From the NCBI RefSeq assembly GCF_010858045.1, contig NZ_JAAGVC010000006.1:197611-261610 (forward strand): a DNA stretch of 64,000 bases, read 5' to 3'. Origin of the DNA: Nocardia cyriacigeorgica (lineage in GTDB: Bacteria; Actinomycetota; Actinomycetes; Mycobacteriales; Mycobacteriaceae). The position numbers and the translations under genes were made by a program. The notes below the pieces were generated by a model, which was not told the origin of the DNA, made no database searches, and saw only the letters and a program-made list of their open reading frames with translations. Positions 28,790-37,700 of this stretch are shown here, piece by piece (the first letter of the stretch is position 1; each line of letters begins with the position of its first letter).

Positions 28790-31762
28790 GTGGTGACCGA
28801 CGTGGGTCGTGTTCCCCGCGTGCTGCGGCAGGCACGTAACCAGGCGCGGGCGGTGCGGCAGCTCACCGACGCCGTGCTCGGCAATCCGCGCATCCTGCGC
28901 GATCTCGCGGCCGGCGCGCTCGGCCGTGCCGGATCACCGGAGCCCACGCCGATCGACGTCGACCACGTTCCTCCCGCCGGTCTCGCGGAGTTCGACAAAC
29001 GCGCGCACGCCGCCACGCACCTCGACGCCCCGGCGGAGACGGTCGCGGCCTATCTCACCGACCCCGCCCGTTTCCCCGAATGGCTCACCATGCATGCCGC
29101 CTTCCGCGGCGAGACACCGACGGGTGCGTACGCCGGACTGGAATTCGGCCAGCAGGTGAAGTTCATGGGCCTGCCCGCCGATATCGCCTGGACGGTCGTC
29201 TCCGCCGAGCCCACCGCCATCGCCTTACGCGGTCGCGGTCCGATGGGCCTGACGCTCGGATTCTGGTTGACGGTCCATTCCGACGGCGCGGGCGCGCTCG
29301 CCTGCTTCGACGCCGGACTGTCCGGGCAGCCCGTCGAAGGCCCGCTGGGCGCGTCGCTGGTGCGCACCCTGTCCGAGGCCTTGCGCGAGTCGCTGGACCG
29401 GGTGCCGGACCGGGTGGCGGCGGCCGGGCCGCTGGCCACTCGCCGAACCGCGAAGCCCGTGGTGCACACGGCTTCCGGCCGGACACTGGCACCGAATACT
29501 CCCGTCCTCGTTGGCGCCGGCCAGTTCGTCTCGCACACCCCGGACACCGCCGCCGACCCGGCCACGCTCGCGGCCAAGGCACTGCGCATCGCCGCGGCCG
29601 ATACCGGGGCGAGCGCAGGCGAGAGCCTGCTCACCCGCGCGGATGCGGTGTTCTCGGTCGCCAGCGCCTCCTGGCAGTACCGCGACATGGGGGCGCTGGT
29701 AGCCGCGGCGGTCGGCGCCCGCGAGGTCGACACCGTGCAGTCGTCGAGGTACGGCGGCGATGGCGGTCAGCTACTGATCAATGAAGCGGCCCAAGCCATT
29801 TCCGACGGCACCTACGAGATGGTGCTGGTCACCGGCGCCGAAGCCGGCGCCACCCTGGCTGCCGCGCAACGCTCCGGCGCCGAGATCGACTGGCCGGAAC
29901 AAGGTCCGGAGACGCAGCCGACCCGCACGGCGGGCATCGATCGCGAAGCCAACAACGCCGCCGAGATCGCTGCCGGGCTGGGCGCGCCGATCTATATGTA
30001 CGCGCTCATGGAATCTGCCAACCGGCATCGCCTCGGCCGGGAACCGAAGCAGCATCTGCGCGCGATCGGCGAGCTGTGGTCGCGGATGTCGGCCATCGGG
30101 GCGCGCAACCCGAATGCCTGGCTGCCGCAGGAATTCACCGGCGACGAACTCACCACGCCGTCGTCCGACAATCGGATGGTCTCGGCGCCCTACACCAAAC
30201 TGCTGTGCGCCAATCTCCAGGTGGATATGGCGGCGGGCCTGGTGCTGTGCAGCGTCGCGGCGGCCGAAGCGGCGGGCATCGCGCAGGACAAGTGGATTTT
30301 CCTGCATGCGGGGGCATCGGCGCACGACGAGTGGTTCGTCTCCGAACGCGCGGAACTGGCCGCCTCTCCGGCGATTCGTACCATCGGCGCCGCCGCGCTC
30401 GAGCACGCAGGTATCGGTATCGACCAGATCGGACCGGTCGACCTGTACTCCTGTTTCCCGGTGGCGGTGCAGATCGCGGCCCGCGAACTCGGCCTGCCGG
30501 ACGACGATCCGGCCCGGCCGCTGTCGGTGACCGGCGGGCTGACCTTCGGCGGCGGACCCGGCAACAACTACGGAACCCATGCCGTCGCCACCATGGTGGA
30601 GCAGCTGCGCGCGCATCCCGACACGTTCGGGCTGAGTACCTCGCTCGGCTGGTATGTCACCAAGCACGCGATCGGCGTCTACTCGGCGACGCCGCCGCGG
30701 CAGGCGTATGCGCATCTACGGCCGATCGTCGACCATCCACCGGCGCGCCCGGTCCGGCAAGGCTATGAAGGGCAGGCCGTCGTCGAGGCCTATACCCTGC
30801 CGTATGACCGGGACGGCCGCCCCGAAGCCGCCATCCTGAGCCTGCTCACCCCCGAGGGTGCTCGAGTTCTGCTGCGGCGCAAGGAATCCGGACTGCTCGA
30901 TCTGCTCGCCGATACCGATGCGCTCGGACTGCCCGTCACCGTGCGCGGCGAGCAGATCACCATCGACGGCGACCGCCCCATCGAGTTGCCCGCCCCTCCC
31001 CCGCCTCCGGTGCTGGTGGAGCGGCGCGGCCCGATCATGATCCTCACTCTGAACCGGCCAGCGGTCCGCAATGCGGTCAACCACGCCATGGCCGTCGCGC
31101 TGGAACGCGCCTGCGACGCGTTCGACGCCGACCCCGCCCTGCGAGTCGCGGTACTCACCGGGGCCGACGGCTATTTCAGTTCCGGCATGGACCTCAAAGC
31201 CATGGCCGGCGGTGAAGCACCGTTGACCGAAGGCCGCGGACCCCTCGGGCTGACCGGGAAGCCGCCGCGTAAACCGCTCATCGCCGCTGTCGAGGGTCCC
31301 GCACTGGCCGGCGGCTGCGAACTCGCGCTGGCCGCGGATCTCATCGTGGCGGCCCGCGATGCGCAGTTCGGCATACCCGAACCGAAACGTGGCCTGATCG
31401 CCGCGGCGGGCGGTGTGCTGCGATTGCGGGAGCGGTTGCCCCGCAATATCGCCATGGAACTCGCGCTCACCGGCGATCCCATGCCTGCCACCACACTGGC
31501 CGAATTCGGTCTGATCAACGCGATCACCGAGCCGGGCGACGCCTTGGACGCCGCGCTGGCCCTCGCCGAACGGATCGCCGTCAACGCTCCGCTGAGCGTG
31601 CTCGGCAGCAAACAGATCATCGAGGAGGCCGGCGACTGGGACCGCGGCGAGGCCTTCGACCGGCAATCCGACATCGCCTCCACCGCCCTGTTCTCCGAGG
31701 ACGCGGCCGAGGGCGTGCGCGCGTTCACCGAGAAGCGCGATCCGATCTGGAAGGGCCGCTGA
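28790..31762 (+). CDS. Triple-domain SRPBCC, thiolase-like and crotonase protein
   Basis: A 990-residue protein with three enzyme-type parts in order. About 70-205: SRPBCC/polyketide-cyclase fold (THLDAPAETVAAYLTDPARFPEWL). About 225-650: thiolase-like acetyl-CoA acetyltransferase of the type with ASWQYRDMGALVAAAVG and GGLTFGGGPGNNYGTHAVATMVEQLR; the usual nucleophilic Cys region reads QSSRYGGDGGQ, so no Cys is seen at that position. About 745-990: enoyl-CoA hydratase (ILTLNRPAVRNAVN, FSSGMDLK, AVEGPALAGGCELALAAD, with catalytic-type Glu residues). GTG 28790 or the next GTG 28793 is the start. The fusion of these lipid beta-oxidation modules suggests substrate channelling in degradation of a ketone or steroid side chain (inference). 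Regulated by the divergent TetR. Confidence 0.88.
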   Translation: MVTDVGRVPRVLRQARNQARAVRQLTDAVLGNPRILRDLAAGALGRAGSPEPTPIDVDHVPPAGLAEFDKRAHAATHLDAPAETVAAYLTDPARFPEWLTMHAAFRGETPTGAYAGLEFGQQVKFMGLPADIAWTVVSAEPTAIALRGRGPMGLTLGFWLTVHSDGAGALACFDAGLSGQPVEGPLGASLVRTLSEALRESLDRVPDRVAAAGPLATRRTAKPVVHTASGRTLAPNTPVLVGAGQFVSHTPDTAADPATLAAKALRIAAADTGASAGESLLTRADAVFSVASASWQYRDMGALVAAAVGAREVDTVQSSRYGGDGGQLLINEAAQAISDGTYEMVLVTGAEAGATLAAAQRSGAEIDWPEQGPETQPTRTAGIDREANNAAEIAAGLGAPIYMYALMESANRHRLGREPKQHLRAIGELWSRMSAIGARNPNAWLPQEFTGDELTTPSSDNRMVSAPYTKLLCANLQVDMAAGLVLCSVAAAEAAGIAQDKWIFLHAGASAHDEWFVSERAELAASPAIRTIGAAALEHAGIGIDQIGPVDLYSCFPVAVQIAARELGLPDDDPARPLSVTGGLTFGGGPGNNYGTHAVATMVEQLRAHPDTFGLSTSLGWYVTKHAIGVYSATPPRQAYAHLRPIVDHPPARPVRQGYEGQAVVEAYTLPYDRDGRPEAAILSLLTPEGARVLLRRKESGLLDLLADTDALGLPVTVRGEQITIDGDRPIELPAPPPPPVLVERRGPIMILTLNRPAVRNAVNHAMAVALERACDAFDADPALRVAVLTGADGYFSSGMDLKAMAGGEAPLTEGRGPLGLTGKPPRKPLIAAVEGPALAGGCELALAADLIVAARDAQFGIPEPKRGLIAAAGGVLRLRERLPRNIAMELALTGDPMPATTLAEFGLINAITEPGDALDAALALAERIAVNAPLSVLGSKQIIEEAGDWDRGEAFDRQSDIASTALFSEDAAEGVRAFTEKRDPIWKGR

Positions 31763-31769
31763 TCGGCGC

Positions 31770-33107
31770 TCAGGCCTCGAACAGCAGGTAGAGCCCGGTG
31801 AAGGTGAAACCGACCATCACCAGCATGAGGGCGAGCTGTCCGGTCAGCCGGTGCCGTGGCGGCAACAACCGCAGGCAGCGGTCGTGGGCGGCGGCGACGC
31901 CGAGGATATGGCCGGTGAGCACGGCGAGCACCTTAATGGTCGCGAGCACCGAGGGGTGGCTGGACAGGATGTAGTGCACCTCGAGGTCGGCCAGGCCGGC
32001 GAGGTTCCAGCCGCGCCCGAACGGGTCGGCACACAGAATCAGCGTCGCCTGTCCCTTCTCCACCAGGAAGGTCAGGTAGTGGGCGATGATGTAACCCGCG
32101 ACGATCGGGGTCAGGCTGTGCGCGAGCAGGATCGGCAACCTCGCGCGCTGCTCGCGGGTGAGCCCGCCGGTGGCTCGGGTCGCGAGCTCGAAGACCGCCC
32201 AGACCACCAAGATGAACCCGAGCAGCCCGGCCGTCCGTAGCAGCGTGGTGATCAGGGTGGAGTCGCCGCCCACCTCGATGAGCAGATCGCGCCAGCCGGG
32301 GAACATCGAAAAGCTGTCGAACGCCGTCGACCCCAAGAGGGTGGCGGCGACGGCGACCGAGCCGAGCAGCGCCGGCGTCCCCGCCAGATTGTTCAGCGGC
32401 CACCGAAACACCGGCGCCGCGTCCGCACCCCGCGCCAGCGGGCTCAGGCGGGCGAGCAGACTGCTGTAGACCTCGAGCGGGTCCGCACGCTCGGCCCACA
32501 CGGTGCCGAAGACCACCAGCCCCACTGTGTTCAGCACCAGATAGCCGGTGAACCAGATGGTCACCGCGAGTACCGAACCCGGCTCCGGTGACGCCAGCTC
32601 CAGCCAGACGAAACTGAACAGCAGCACCGCGGCCGGCCGGTACCCCCAGGACTCCGGATACCGGAGCAACCCCTGGCCGGGCGCCCGGCCGGTGCACCGG
32701 CACAGCAGCCGGTGCGCGGCCCGCGGCGGCGACACCACCTTCCACACCGGCCCGAACACCAGCGAGGCCACCGGCACACCCACCCAGACGAAGATGTAGA
32801 CGATGCCGGGCACCGGATTGTCCGCCGGATGCTGCGAGCCGGCGAATCCGGCCGCGACGACTCCGGCGGCGCCGATCAATCCGGCCGCGGCCAGCAGCGT
32901 CCGGGCCACCGTCGAATCGAGCACAGTGCGCGCGGCCCCGGGCAGCCGGATACCCGGCGAATCCGGGTCCAGCCGGGGTTCCCGCCATGCGAAGGCCAGC
33001 ACCGCGAACGAGAACGTCAACGCCCAGGCCGCGCCGATCAGCGCGTACGACAGCGGGATCGGCAGATCGGTCGCGCCGGAGATCCCGTGCGCGAGCACAT
33101 CGCTCAC
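31770..33107 (-). CDS. Multi-spanning membrane protein, fenitrothion-hydrolase-like
   Basis: A 445-residue integral membrane protein with about ten hydrophobic segments. It resembles proteins annotated as fenitrothion hydrolase in soil bacteria, a match I make from recall. It shows striking conserved His residues near the end: HSLTPIVAGYIIAHY, LEVHYILSSHP, and GHILGVAAAHDRC, which could bind metal or haem in the membrane. Last gene of a four-gene operon; its GTG overlaps the lipoprotein stop by four bases. Function unproven. Confidence 0.75.
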   Translation of the reverse strand: MSDVLAHGISGATDLPIPLSYALIGAAWALTFSFAVLAFAWREPRLDPDSPGIRLPGAARTVLDSTVARTLLAAAGLIGAAGVVAAGFAGSQHPADNPVPGIVYIFVWVGVPVASLVFGPVWKVVSPPRAAHRLLCRCTGRAPGQGLLRYPESWGYRPAAVLLFSFVWLELASPEPGSVLAVTIWFTGYLVLNTVGLVVFGTVWAERADPLEVYSSLLARLSPLARGADAAPVFRWPLNNLAGTPALLGSVAVAATLLGSTAFDSFSMFPGWRDLLIEVGGDSTLITTLLRTAGLLGFILVVWAVFELATRATGGLTREQRARLPILLAHSLTPIVAGYIIAHYLTFLVEKGQATLILCADPFGRGWNLAGLADLEVHYILSSHPSVLATIKVLAVLTGHILGVAAAHDRCLRLLPPRHRLTGQLALMLVMVGFTFTGLYLLFEA

Positions 33108-33511
33108 GGGCGGACGTCCACCGTCGCCACCGTGCGGTGCGATCCGTGCAGTTCGATCTCGACCCGGCCGGGCACCTCGACGGTGAAGGCGAAGCGCTGA
33201 CCGGCTCCCGGCACCACCGCGAAGGTGTGCTCCGGAGTGGCGTGCACATGCAGCTCTTCCTCGGTGTCACTGTCGACGACCACTTCGATGGGCCGTCCCA
33301 CCGTGGCATCCAATCGGGCGTTCACGGGCGTCACCGAACCGTCGGCGATGCGCACCTCGATCACGAGAGCATCCGCGGCGGCCGAATCGGTGGCCGAGGC
33401 GGCCGTCGGCTGCGCTGGGGCCGAGGTGGTCTGCTCCGGTGTGGACGAACAGGCCAGCATGGTGGCGCCTGCCATCAGCGTCAGCGCGCAATACCGCAGG
33501 GTGCGGCTCAT
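33104..33511 (-). CDS. Lipoprotein, cupredoxin-like beta domain
   Basis: A 135-residue secreted lipoprotein. A signal peptide ends in a lipobox-like MLACSS (Cys about 21), then a Thr/Ser/Ala-rich tether (about 24-45), then a single beta-sandwich domain with VGRPIEVVVDSDTEEELHVHATPEHTFAVVPG and a final VEIELHGSH. The layout resembles cupredoxin-like domains, and the His residues (in HVH, EHTF and GSH) could take a metal, but a full Cu site with Cys and Met is not seen. Overlaps its neighbours by four bases on both sides. Confidence 0.78.
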   Translation of the reverse strand: MSRTLRYCALTLMAGATMLACSSTPEQTTSAPAQPTAASATDSAAADALVIEVRIADGSVTPVNARLDATVGRPIEVVVDSDTEEELHVHATPEHTFAVVPGAGQRFAFTVEVPGRVEIELHGSHRTVATVDVRP

Positions 33512-33708
33512 CGAGGCTCCTCCTCATCAGGCGAATGATGTTGCGTTGGCGTGGTTTCCGGCCCGTTCTCGCGTTTCTCCGCGCGGCGATCGCGCACCGC
33601 GATGAACACGATGATGCCGACCACCACGAACGCGGGGGCGAAGGCCGGGACGGCGAGCAGCACCGAATGGTCGGCCAGCACGTCCACCCGGTCGACGGCC
33701 GCGATCAT
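33508..33708 (-). CDS. Small single-pass membrane protein
   Basis: A 66-residue protein with one hydrophobic helix (about 20-42) followed by a charged cytoplasmic tail rich in Arg and Glu. No family recognised. ATG 33708 overlaps the large upstream protein's stop (ATGA), and its stop overlaps the next ATG, so it is translationally coupled within the operon. Possibly an accessory subunit. Confidence 0.75.
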   Translation of the reverse strand: MIAAVDRVDVLADHSVLLAVPAFAPAFVVVGIIVFIAVRDRRAEKRENGPETTPTQHHSPDEEEPR

Positions 33709-35561
33709 CCTCCGCGCACCGGACTCGGCTGCGGCGCCGCCGCCAGGTAGCGGTCGTTGATCCGGGCCGCACCCCACGACAGCGAGCCGATCAGGATCAG
33801 GCTGCACAGCAGCACCAGCAGCGAGGCGGCGCCGAACAACCACGCCGGATGGTCGAAGGAACGTTCGCGCTGCAACACGGTGATCTCGGCGACGAAGTCA
33901 CGGGTGAACTCCGGCGGCGCCGCGACCTCGGCCGCACCGATACCCGGGTCCTCGGGCATGAAGATCGGCAGCGCGGTCTGCATCCGCCCGTCCTGCACCC
34001 GCAGCACCGTCTTCCAGGTGCCGTGCGCCGGAACGGGTTCGGTGGATTCGTAGTGACCTTCGCCGACCCGACGCAACTGATCGACAACGAGGCCACGGCC
34101 CGGACTATCCGAGCCGACGCCCCCCTGCCAGGACAGGATCTGCACCCATTCGGGATCGTCGCCGACGAGGTCGGTCGGGCTGAAGCGGATATCGGCGGTC
34201 ACCATGCGCCCGCCGTCGACCGGTTCGGCCTCGCGCAACGTCACCGTGGCCTTCGCGTTCTCGGGTACCTCGATGATCAGCCCGTTCGCGGTGGCGGCGG
34301 CGACGATCAGCACCGCGGCGACCATCAACCCACGACGCACCGGCGGACGCGGCAGCACCTCACCGCGCAGCACGATGCCCAACAGCGCACCGACCACACC
34401 GCCGGCCACGCCCGTCGGTACCGCCATCGCGAGCAGCTCCGGCCACATGGACGCGGGCCACGGATCGACGAACATCGCCGACACCCACAGCGATTCCAGC
34501 CAGATGCCGATGGTCGCCACCGCGAACCCGGTCAGCGCACCCCACCACACCCGCTGCTTGAGCAACGGCAGCAAGGCCATCAGCTCCACCACGACCGCGG
34601 CGCCGAGATACAGCGGGAACACATTGCGCGGCGCATCGATGATCGGGCCGCCGACGAGGTAGGCGACCACCCCGCGCACCAGCACGGCGAAGGCGACCAC
34701 GACGAACGTGCTGAACGCGCCGAGCGTGATGCGGGCCGCGACGAGGGTAATGGTGGCCGCGGCGACGAGGAGCATGGGCTGCAATACCAGCCGGAACTGC
34801 TCGACGCCGAAATCGTATTCGACCGGAAACACCGACAAACCGATGATCAAGCCGCCGAAGGCGAACGCGCGCAACAGCCAGTTCACCCGGTTGTCCGCAC
34901 GTTCGGGATCGGGCCGGTTGCGCGAGCCCTCGAATTCCAGCAGCAGCACACCGACCAGGGACAGACCCGCACCGCCGATCAGCATCAGATGGGTCGGGCC
35001 CCACAGCGTGACGTCCTGGCCGAACAGCCGGTGCCAGATGTCATCGAGCGGGAACCCGATCAGCGCGTACAGACCCGCGCCGGCGATGAGGATGCCGCCG
35101 ACGGGCGCGTACCAGGTGCGGGTGATGCGCACGGACGCCACGCCGGGCTTCTCGTCCAGCGGCAGCACGATGGCCAGCATGCCCGCGGTGAACAGGAAGA
35201 ACAGCCCCGCGAGGATGAAGTAGTGCGCGGGGTTGGCCAGCGGACCTTCGTCCCGGCCGTTGCCGATGTGCAGGCTGACGTCCCAGATGAAGCCGAGCAG
35301 CGCGGTGAGGATGGTGGCCAGGAACATCACGATCGGCAGGGCCACCCAGCCGGGCCGGTTCACCAGGGCGCCGACGCGGTCGGCCAGTGAGCCGAGCCAG
35401 GTGATGCGGCGAGTGCGATGCAGGTATCCCACCCACAGCAGCACCAGGGCGATGACTCCGGCGGAGCCGGTCATGATCGCGACCTGGTCGAGCGCCGCGC
35501 CGCCACCTTCGGCGCCCTGTGCGGACAGTCCGCCTGCCACATCGTGCATCGCGCCGGACAC
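33705..35561 (-). CDS. Large multi-spanning membrane protein with extracytoplasmic domain
   Basis: A 618-residue protein. About 12 hydrophobic segments in residues 25-420, then an extracytoplasmic soluble domain (about 425-560) and a last helix (about 575-598). Membrane loops carry conserved polar clusters: WDVSLHIGNGRDEGPLANPAHYFI, PLDDIWHRLFGQDVTLWGPTHLMLIGG and EYDFGVEQF. The repeated His and Asp within or beside helices suggest metal or cofactor binding. I do not recognise a characterised family. GTG 35561 was chosen as start because GGGAGG lies five bases upstream; a TTG at 35579 also opens the frame. First of four overlapping genes. Confidence 0.78.
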   Translation of the reverse strand: MSGAMHDVAGGLSAQGAEGGGAALDQVAIMTGSAGVIALVLLWVGYLHRTRRITWLGSLADRVGALVNRPGWVALPIVMFLATILTALLGFIWDVSLHIGNGRDEGPLANPAHYFILAGLFFLFTAGMLAIVLPLDEKPGVASVRITRTWYAPVGGILIAGAGLYALIGFPLDDIWHRLFGQDVTLWGPTHLMLIGGAGLSLVGVLLLEFEGSRNRPDPERADNRVNWLLRAFAFGGLIIGLSVFPVEYDFGVEQFRLVLQPMLLVAAATITLVAARITLGAFSTFVVVAFAVLVRGVVAYLVGGPIIDAPRNVFPLYLGAAVVVELMALLPLLKQRVWWGALTGFAVATIGIWLESLWVSAMFVDPWPASMWPELLAMAVPTGVAGGVVGALLGIVLRGEVLPRPPVRRGLMVAAVLIVAAATANGLIIEVPENAKATVTLREAEPVDGGRMVTADIRFSPTDLVGDDPEWVQILSWQGGVGSDSPGRGLVVDQLRRVGEGHYESTEPVPAHGTWKTVLRVQDGRMQTALPIFMPEDPGIGAAEVAAPPEFTRDFVAEITVLQRERSFDHPAWLFGAASLLVLLCSLILIGSLSWGAARINDRYLAAAPQPSPVRGG

Positions 35562-35899
35562 GAAGACCTCCCACTGCAATGAGTCAACACTCGTCTCGAA
35601 TGAATGTTACGGACAGTACTACATAACTTCCGTTGTCGGCACAGCTACGTCCTCGCGCAGTTGGCCGACGGTTTTCGACTACATCCACTGCCATACCCAG
35701 ATCGCATCGCCACACACGACGCGAACGTGGTCCCACCATTTCAGAGCACAACCGTTCACCCACTGACTGTGACGCCCATCTCATTACGGCCGTCTGGATT
35801 CGCACCGTACCCCGCCGACCGGGCGGCCCGCCGGTTTCTCCGCCGCGAAACCGGACAACCCGTCAGAGACGACACGACCGCAACCCCGAAGGAGGACTC
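35562..35899. promoter_or_regulatory. Intergenic region between membrane operon and small protein gene
   Basis: About 340 bases between divergent genes. It is AT-richer than its surroundings near 35580-35660. ACGGA at 35609-35613 and TCCGT at 35629-35633 form a short inverted pair. No gene is recognised in it. Confidence 0.35.
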
Positions 35900-36046
35900 A
35901 TGGTTTCTCAGGACACGATCGCGCAGCTGCGCCAGGACATCACCACCGCCGAGGACGCGGGTGACACCTCGACCGCGAACCGGCTGCGCGTCGAATTGGA
36001 GAAGGCGCTCAATGCCGAGGCCGAGGAAGGCGACGACACCCAGTAG
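35900..36046 (+). CDS. Small acidic helical protein
   Basis: A 48-residue protein (MVSQDTIAQLRQDITTAEDAGDTSTANRLRVELEKAL and an acidic tail). Likely one or two amphipathic helices. AAGGAGGA stands just ahead of ATG 35900, a strong signal, and codon use is normal for the region. No family recognised. It ends 32 bases before the convergent TetR gene stop. Confidence 0.7.
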   Translation: MVSQDTIAQLRQDITTAEDAGDTSTANRLRVELEKALNAEAEEGDDTQ

Positions 36047-36078
36047 GCAGGATCGGCCCCGCCCCCGGCGATCTCGTG

Positions 36079-36681
36079 TCAGCCGGTGACGATGGGCACC
36101 AGATACGTGCGCGCGAAATCGCGCATCTGCTCGTCGGTGTCGAGCGGAATCGAGCCGACCGGCTGCAGGATCAGCGAATGCACGAACCGGCAGGCGATCT
36201 CCACCCGGGTGCTCAGCTCGGGTGAATCCGGGAGCAGGCCGCGCTCGACCGCCTGCCGCACCGCCGCGACGCCCGCGGCGGTCGACACGGTGAACGCCGC
36301 GCCGCCTTCGGTGGTCAGTTGCGGCAGCAGCCGATCGGACTCCACCGTGAGCATCCGCTGCACCAGCGGATGCGCGCGCCAGCGGGTGACAACGGTGACG
36401 AAGATGTCGGCGACGAGGTCGGCCAGCGTGTCGTTACGCGCGGCGACGTCGTCGAGTTCGGTGAGCACGGCGTTCACCTCGCGCAGCGCCACCGCACGCA
36501 CGACGTCGTCGCGGGAACCGATGCGGCGGTAGACGGTCACCCGATCCACGCCCGCCTTGCGGGCGATGTCCTCGATGGTCGTCTTCTTGATGCCGAGCTC
36601 ACCGAATTGCGCCAGGGCGGCGTCGAGGATCCGCGATTCGATCGAATCGGTGTCGTCCCTGCTGGCAGCCGCTGTGGTCAC
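36079..36681 (-). CDS. TetR family regulator
   Basis: A 200-residue TetR protein. DNA-binding helices at about 15-60 (ESRILDAALAQFGELGIKKTTIEDIARKAGVDRVTVYRRIGSRDDVVRAV). The open frame runs on to 36798, but GTG 36681 gives a normal-length protein and leaves room for the operators at 36712-36764. Divergent from the PF10118-oxidoreductase operon, which it likely controls. C-terminal domain resembles that of regulators for fatty-acid or aromatic-compound genes (weak). Confidence 0.85.
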   Translation of the reverse strand: MTTAAASRDDTDSIESRILDAALAQFGELGIKKTTIEDIARKAGVDRVTVYRRIGSRDDVVRAVALREVNAVLTELDDVAARNDTLADLVADIFVTVVTRWRAHPLVQRMLTVESDRLLPQLTTEGGAAFTVSTAAGVAAVRQAVERGLLPDSPELSTRVEIACRFVHSLILQPVGSIPLDTDEQMRDFARTYLVPIVTG

Positions 36682-36711
36682 AGCTCCCAAACTAGCAACC
36701 CGGCACGGCAG

Positions 36712-36764
36712 TGCAACATTCTGTGGCGATTTGTTGCTGCAACATTGCAAAGCTATTTGTTGCA
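36712..36764 (+). promoter_or_regulatory. Two tandem 27-bp TetR operators
   Basis: TGCAACA at 36712-36718 faces TGTTGC(T) at 36732-36738, and TGCAACA at 36738-36744 faces TGTTGCA at 36758-36764. Both dyads have 13 bases between the halves and they share the T at 36738. They lie between the TetR start and the ATG at 36780. Confidence 0.7.
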
Positions 36765-36779
36765 CTGTACGGTCGGCGC

Positions 36780-37700
36780 ATGGCGGAAATCGACGCAACG
36801 AGGCGTCCGTACCAGGAAGAAGCGCACGCGATCCACGCCCGCGACGTGCACTTCGACTTCGAGTCGGTGCCCATGCACTACATCCCCGACGAGGTACTGG
36901 CCACCCACATCGTCAACGTGATGCACCTGGTGCTGCCCGAAGGCGAACGCGCGATGGCGATGGCCTTGGCCGAGGCACTCCCCCATATCGACGACCCTCG
37001 GCTACGTGAAGAAGTGCAGGGCTTCGTCGGCCAGGAGACGATGCATGCCAGCAGCCACGAAGGCGCCCGCAAGCATCTGCAATCGCTCGGCCTCGACGCC
37101 GAGGGCTACGTGCAGGCGGTGTCCTGGCTGGTCGATCGGGTGCTCGGCGATCACGGCCTGACCGGGCGGGCCAAGCGTGCCTGGCTGCGCGAACGGCTCG
37201 GATTGTTCGCCGGGATGGAGCACTTCACCGCGGTGATCGGCGAATGGCTGCTCGAAGCGCAGGTACTCGAGCAGAAGGGCATGCACCCGACGATGCTCGA
37301 CCTGGTCCGCTGGCACGGCGCCGAGGAGGTCGAGCATCGCAGTGTCGTCTTCGACGCCTACATGCATCTGGACGGCGGCTATGCCCGGCGGGCGCGCACC
37401 GCGCTGCTGGCCACCGCGACCCTGCTGCCGCTGTTCATCGTGTCGACGGCGTACCTGTATCGCAAGGATCCCTCACCCGACAAGGGCCGGTTCTGGCCGC
37501 TGCAATTCGTCAGCGCGACCGCGCGTGGCGTGATACCGAGCTGGACGGTGTTCTTCACCGAGATGCCCCGGTATCTGCGGCCGAGTTTCCACCCCTCGCA
37601 GTTGGGCTCGATGGACAACGCGTTGCGCTACCTGGCCCATTCGCCGGCCGCCCGTACCGCGCACGCTCCCGAAGGCGACGAGCACCTGGTGGCGTGGTGA
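36780..37700 (+). CDS. Metal-dependent hydrolase-like (PF10118 family)
   Basis: A 306-residue protein of the PF10118 'metal-dependent hydrolase' family, related in fold to diiron proteins. Conserved His/Glu motifs are seen: QETMHASSHE, GMEHFTAVIGEWLLE and WHGAEEVEHRSVVFD, probably metal ligands in a four-helix core. A hydrophobic segment at about 222-240 is present. ATG 36780 has no SD; with operators ending 16 bases upstream the message may be leaderless. The stop overlaps the next gene by one base (TGATG). First in an operon with a PDR-type oxidoreductase, BVMO and SDR, all under the divergent TetR. Confidence 0.85.
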   Translation: MAEIDATRRPYQEEAHAIHARDVHFDFESVPMHYIPDEVLATHIVNVMHLVLPEGERAMAMALAEALPHIDDPRLREEVQGFVGQETMHASSHEGARKHLQSLGLDAEGYVQAVSWLVDRVLGDHGLTGRAKRAWLRERLGLFAGMEHFTAVIGEWLLEAQVLEQKGMHPTMLDLVRWHGAEEVEHRSVVFDAYMHLDGGYARRARTALLATATLLPLFIVSTAYLYRKDPSPDKGRFWPLQFVSATARGVIPSWTVFFTEMPRYLRPSFHPSQLGSMDNALRYLAHSPAARTAHAPEGDEHLVAW

